NCBI GenBank assembly: GCA_001824645.1
Contig: MHYD01000086.1
Span: 2,062 to 9,177 of the forward strand
Direction: 5' to 3'
From: Planctomycetes bacterium RBG_13_46_10
GTDB lineage: Bacteria; Planctomycetota; Phycisphaerae; Sedimentisphaerales; Anaerobacaceae
Length of the DNA: 7,116 nucleotides
Part shown: piece after piece, positions 6,664 through 7,116 of the stretch
Layout: each line of letters begins with the position of its first letter
How positions within the stretch are numbered: the first letter of the stretch is position 1
Position numbers and translations under genes: made by a program
Notes under the pieces: generated by a model
The model's database searches: none
Told to the model about the DNA's origin: nothing
Seen by the model: only the letters and a program-made list of their open reading frames with translations

Positions 6664-7116
6664 ATGATAATCAAATTTCAAATTTCAGGTTTCAAACATG
6701 TGGCGAGCGAAGTCGAACCATTCTTCCGCTTCCGGCGGGACAACGGTATTTCTCTTATTGAAGTGCTGATTGCCATTATCTTGATAGGCCTTGCAATTAC
6801 AGCTCTGTTAGCGGCCAATGGCTCGTTCACAATAACCAACAGCGCAGGCACAGATTTATCCACAGCCGAGTTTTTGATTGAGCAGATCAGAGAGCTTACG
6901 GCATTATTGCCGGTGGTTGACCCTCAAACCGGCACAACTACATTCGGGCCGGAAGAAGTAGGTCTGGTTAACTATGATGATTTGGATGATTTTGATGGCA
7001 TGGCTTTTTCTCCTCCGGTTGATGCAGACAGAAATGTTCTGAACGAGTTCGCCGCGTTTAGTCAGCAGGTCGTTGTTGAAAATGTCAATCCAGGTAATTT
7101 TGAACAAGTAGCCGGC
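6664..7116 (+). CDS. Prepilin-like minor pilin/pseudopilin, partial (runs off right edge)
   Basis: An open frame of 151 codons without stop starts at the ATG directly after the pilC stop. It carries a class III (type IV prepilin) signal: basic FRFRRDNG leader end, cleavage predicted after Gly28, mature N-terminus ISLIEVLIAIILIGLAITALL with Glu at +5 (Glu33), then a long hydrophobic helix (about 29-50). The prepilin peptidase PilD would cut and N-methylate it; PilB/PilC would then extract it into a pilus or pseudopilus. The mature part is acidic and has AEFLIEQIREL (72-82). The 'SLIEVLIAIILIG' style suits PilV/GspI-type minor pilins better than a major pilin, but the C-terminus is missing. The 28-residue leader is long; GTG 6700 (leader of 16 residues) is an alternative start, with AGG at 6687-6689 upstream. 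Confidence 0.8.
   Translation, partial: MIIKFQISGFKHVASEVEPFFRFRRDNGISLIEVLIAIILIGLAITALLAANGSFTITNSAGTDLSTAEFLIEQIRELTALLPVVDPQTGTTTFGPEEVGLVNYDDLDDFDGMAFSPPVDADRNVLNEFAAFSQQVVVENVNPGNFEQVAG
6672..6692 (+). repeat. Heptanucleotide tandem repeat at the 5' end of the prepilin gene
   Basis: Three head-to-tail 7-nt units: CAAATTT at 6672-6678, CAAATTT at 6679-6685, CAGGTTT at 6686-6692, then a partial CAAAC. The unit length is not a multiple of three. If translation begins at 6664 the repeat lies inside the leader peptide; if it begins at GTG 6700 the repeat lies just upstream of the start. Confidence 0.6.

Noticed and set aside
6904..7107. Minus-strand ORF of 67 codons at the right end
   Set aside because: Covered by the in-frame prepilin-like gene; no recognisable features.
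1..7116. Type II secretion system instead of type IV pilus
   Set aside because: A true PilT with its own signature and no tetracysteine is present beside PilB, and the N/O pair resembles PilN/PilO more than GspL/GspM.

Overview
The window is a tightly packed, single-strand (+) cluster for a type IVa pilus assembly machine. In order it holds the last codons of a probable pilM, then pilN, pilO, an inner-membrane protein with a PilP/GspC-like periplasmic end, pilB (assembly ATPase), pilT (retraction ATPase), pilC (platform protein), and a prepilin-like gene that runs off the right edge. No genes on the minus strand, RNA genes, CRISPR arrays or insertion sequences could be supported.

Organism: a Gram-negative-type (diderm) bacterium, because the alignment subcomplex genes M-N-O and a PilP/GspC-like protein only make sense with an outer-membrane secretin. 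The divergent alignment proteins, the medium base composition and the prepilin style would suit a Planctomycetota lineage (Phycisphaerae-like). That is a weak inference; deltaproteobacterial or other PVC-type lineages are not excluded.

Layout: 1-83 is the pilM tail. 124-855 is pilN. 856-973 is a 118-nt spacer filled by a large imperfect palindrome, which also carries an in-frame 37-codon ORF. 974-1513 is pilO. 1514-1604 is a 91-nt spacer of degenerate CGAG-type repeats. 1605-2342 is the PilP/GspC-like gene, whose stop overlaps the pilB start by one base (TAATG). pilB is 2342-4276, pilT 4298-5410 and pilC 5422-6663, with gaps of only 21 and 11 nt. The prepilin-like ORF is open directly after the pilC stop (TAA|ATG) and continues to 7116.

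How the genes work together: PilM (cytoplasmic, actin-like) docks on the N-terminal tail of PilN. PilN and PilO form a bitopic coiled-coil/ferredoxin-like pair. The PilP/GspC-like protein would link them to the secretin, which is not in this window. PilB powers pilin extraction and fiber growth through PilC, PilT powers retraction, and the terminal gene supplies a minor pilin or pseudopilin. A dedicated PilT argues for a retractable pilus (twitching, attachment, DNA uptake) rather than a plain type II secretion system.

No clearly new system is visible. The points most worth a second look are the unusual PilP/GspC-like protein, the two structured spacers, and a 7-nt tandem repeat at the 5' end of the prepilin gene.
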